Shown: positions 13,451 through 14,286 of the stretch, one piece after another
Layout of the letters: every line of letters starts with the position of its first letter
Position numbering within the stretch: position 1 is the first letter of the stretch
Assembly (NCBI GenBank): GCA_025454095.1
Contig: JALOPC010000007.1
Location: forward strand, 1-14,286
DNA: 14,286 bases
Direction: 5' to 3'
Source: Syntrophales bacterium
GTDB lineage: Bacteria; Desulfobacterota; Syntrophia; Syntrophales; UBA2192
Translations under genes and position numbers: made by a program
Notes under the pieces: model-generated
Told to the model about the DNA's origin: nothing
What the model saw: only the letters and a program-made list of their open reading frames with translations
The model's database searches: none

Positions 13451-13948
13451 ATGGTCAAGCGCAGCGCCGGATTGCTACTCTACCGCCTCCGCGAGGGGGC
13501 GCTGGAGGTCTTCCTCGTCCATCCCGGAGGTCCCTTCTGGGCGAAAAAAGACATCGGGGCCTGGTCGATCCCAAAGGGCGAGATCGGCGAGGGCGAGGAA
13601 CCGCTCGAAGCGGCGCGCAGGGAATTCGAGGAGGAGACGGGGTTCCGGCCCGAGGGGGTGTTTCGCGAGCTGTTGCCCGTCAGGCAGAGAAGCGGAAAGA
13701 CGGTTTATGCCTGGGCCGTCGAGGGCGACTGCGACCCGGCGGCCATCCGGAGCAACACCTTTCCCCTGGAGTGGCCGCCGCGATCGGGCAGAGTTCTGGA
13801 CATCCCGGAGGTGGATCGGGGAGGGTGGTTCGGCATTCCGCAGGCCCGTGAGAAGATCCTCGACGGACAGCGGCCGCTGCTGGCACAGCTGGAACTCATC
13901 CTGCGGGATGAAGGCAAAGAACGGCAAGGAGGTCTACAGGATCCATGA
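13451..13948 (+). CDS. NUDIX hydrolase
   Basis: A 165-aa nucleoside-diphosphate-linked hydrolase. The complete NUDIX box runs from G43 to F65 (GEIGEGEEPLEAAR, then REFEEETGF), fitting Gx5Ex7REUxEExGU; its glutamates bind the catalytic metal. The segments before it (SAGLLLYR, FLVHPGGPFW, GAWSIPKGE) resemble the predicted NTP pyrophosphohydrolase group COG4119. The substrate cannot be told from sequence. The start at 13451 gives the usual short lead before the first strand, though the ribosome-binding site is weak (AGGG). The frame stays open upstream across the cysteine-rich gene, but that part has no homology-like features. The stop codon overlaps an ATG at 13945 as ATGA, a typical coupling arrangement for the next gene. 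Confidence 0.9.
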   Translation: MVKRSAGLLLYRLREGALEVFLVHPGGPFWAKKDIGAWSIPKGEIGEGEEPLEAARREFEEETGFRPEGVFRELLPVRQRSGKTVYAWAVEGDCDPAAIRSNTFPLEWPPRSGRVLDIPEVDRGGWFGIPQAREKILDGQRPLLAQLELILRDEGKERQGGLQDP

Positions 13949-14240
13949 AAGCAAAGCCTGTTCGGACCAGATCTTCCGATGCGGCAACAATACGGCGGTG
14001 CGCGGCGACTCCACCGTGCGCGTGCTCAGCCTTTGCGGCCAGCCCGATTTCAAGGAGCAGCTGGGTGACAAGGGGGAAGGCACGGTTGTCAAGTCGGACC
14101 AGGGCGTTGCATCTTTCAAAGGGGAAAAGAAGCGCGTGGAGAAATGGCACTATAACCGTGGCGTGGGTGATTACATTTACGCTCTGACCTTCGAGAACGG
14201 CGTGCTCGAAAGCGTGGAGAGCACAGGGCGGGGATATTAG
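13908..14240 (+). CDS. DUF2845-like protein, apparently lacking its signal peptide (possible pseudogene)
   Basis: The frame encodes IFRCGNN, VRGDSTVRVLSLCGQPDF, VEKWHYNRG and a closing LTFENGVLESVESTGRGY. This is the pattern of DUF2845 proteins (RCG...GDs..evl..CGeP...w.Y..G...l.F..G.l..i), small secreted proteins of unknown function. Members normally start with a signal peptide; none is seen here. The frame's only ATG before the domain is at 13908, inside the NUDIX gene, and gives a polar leader (MKAKNGKEVYRIHESK). A better start, an ATG at 13945 overlapping the NUDIX stop with AAGGAGGT 11 bases before it, is in a different frame and only about 20 bases from the domain. I infer that a deletion or frameshift removed the signal sequence. 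The 110-aa product from 13908 is therefore provisional. Confidence 0.6.
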   Translation: MKAKNGKEVYRIHESKACSDQIFRCGNNTAVRGDSTVRVLSLCGQPDFKEQLGDKGEGTVVKSDQGVASFKGEKKRVEKWHYNRGVGDYIYALTFENGVLESVESTGRGY

Positions 14241-14257
14241 GTGAAAGGAGGAGATCC

Positions 14258-14286
14258 ATGCAGTTTCTGGTGATTGGCTACGACGG
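14258..14286 (+). CDS. YciI-like protein, 5' end only
   Basis: An ATG at 14258 is preceded by a strong AAGGAGGAG ribosome-binding site. The nine complete codons visible read MQFLVIGYD. This start is typical of YciI-related proteins (MQFLVIAYDG...), small dimeric alpha/beta proteins of uncertain enzymatic role. The window ends within the tenth codon, so the family call is tentative, while the presence of a gene start is well supported. Confidence 0.5.

Overview
The window looks like a high-GC chromosome segment from an anaerobic Gram-negative bacterium, most likely a member of the Desulfobacterota (deltaproteobacteria), perhaps near the Syntrophus/Smithella group. This is inferred from the gene mix: an SMC condensin next to ftsY, a membrane-anchored NrfHA nitrite reductase, an acetate permease beside an acetyl-CoA hydrolase/CoA-transferase, and G/C-rich palindromes scattered between genes. 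No 16S or other taxonomic marker is present, so the assignment is tentative. I see no prophage, insertion sequence, CRISPR array or toxin-antitoxin pair.

Left part, minus strand (1-4216). A DUF2007-like protein (cut by the window edge) follows, three bases after its stop, an unusual rhomboid protease whose C-terminus looks like the substrate-binding domain of DnaJ/Hsp40. Next come a GPR1/FUN34/YaaH acetate transporter with a clear intrinsic terminator, a 464-bp gene-free stretch with a 57-bp imperfect tandem duplication and a palindrome, a 62-aa single-pass membrane protein, and a 506-aa acetyl-CoA hydrolase/CoA-transferase. The transporter and the CoA-transferase together suggest acetate uptake or release coupled to CoA-ester metabolism.

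Centre, plus strand (4652-11116). A divergent intergenic region separates the acetate genes from smc, followed by ftsY, a PPP-type metallophosphatase and a stand-alone glutamate formimidoyltransferase. smc and ftsY are chromosome-organisation and membrane-targeting housekeeping genes. Palindromic repeats lie after smc and just before the formimidoyltransferase; the second appears to supply that gene's ribosome-binding region.

Right part, plus strand (11117-14286). A tRNA-Arg(CCU) gene precedes a translationally coupled nrfH-nrfA pair: a tetraheme quinol dehydrogenase anchor and a pentaheme ammonia-forming nitrite reductase with the CxxCK catalytic heme site. A palindromic repeat that resembles an intrinsic terminator follows nrfA. 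Then come a 67-aa cysteine-rich protein, a NUDIX hydrolase, a DUF2845-like protein that appears to have lost its signal peptide, and the first codons of a YciI-like gene.

The most notable points are the rhomboid-DnaJ C-terminal fusion, the damaged N-terminus of the DUF2845 gene, and the reuse of dispersed palindromes as terminators and translation-initiation regions.
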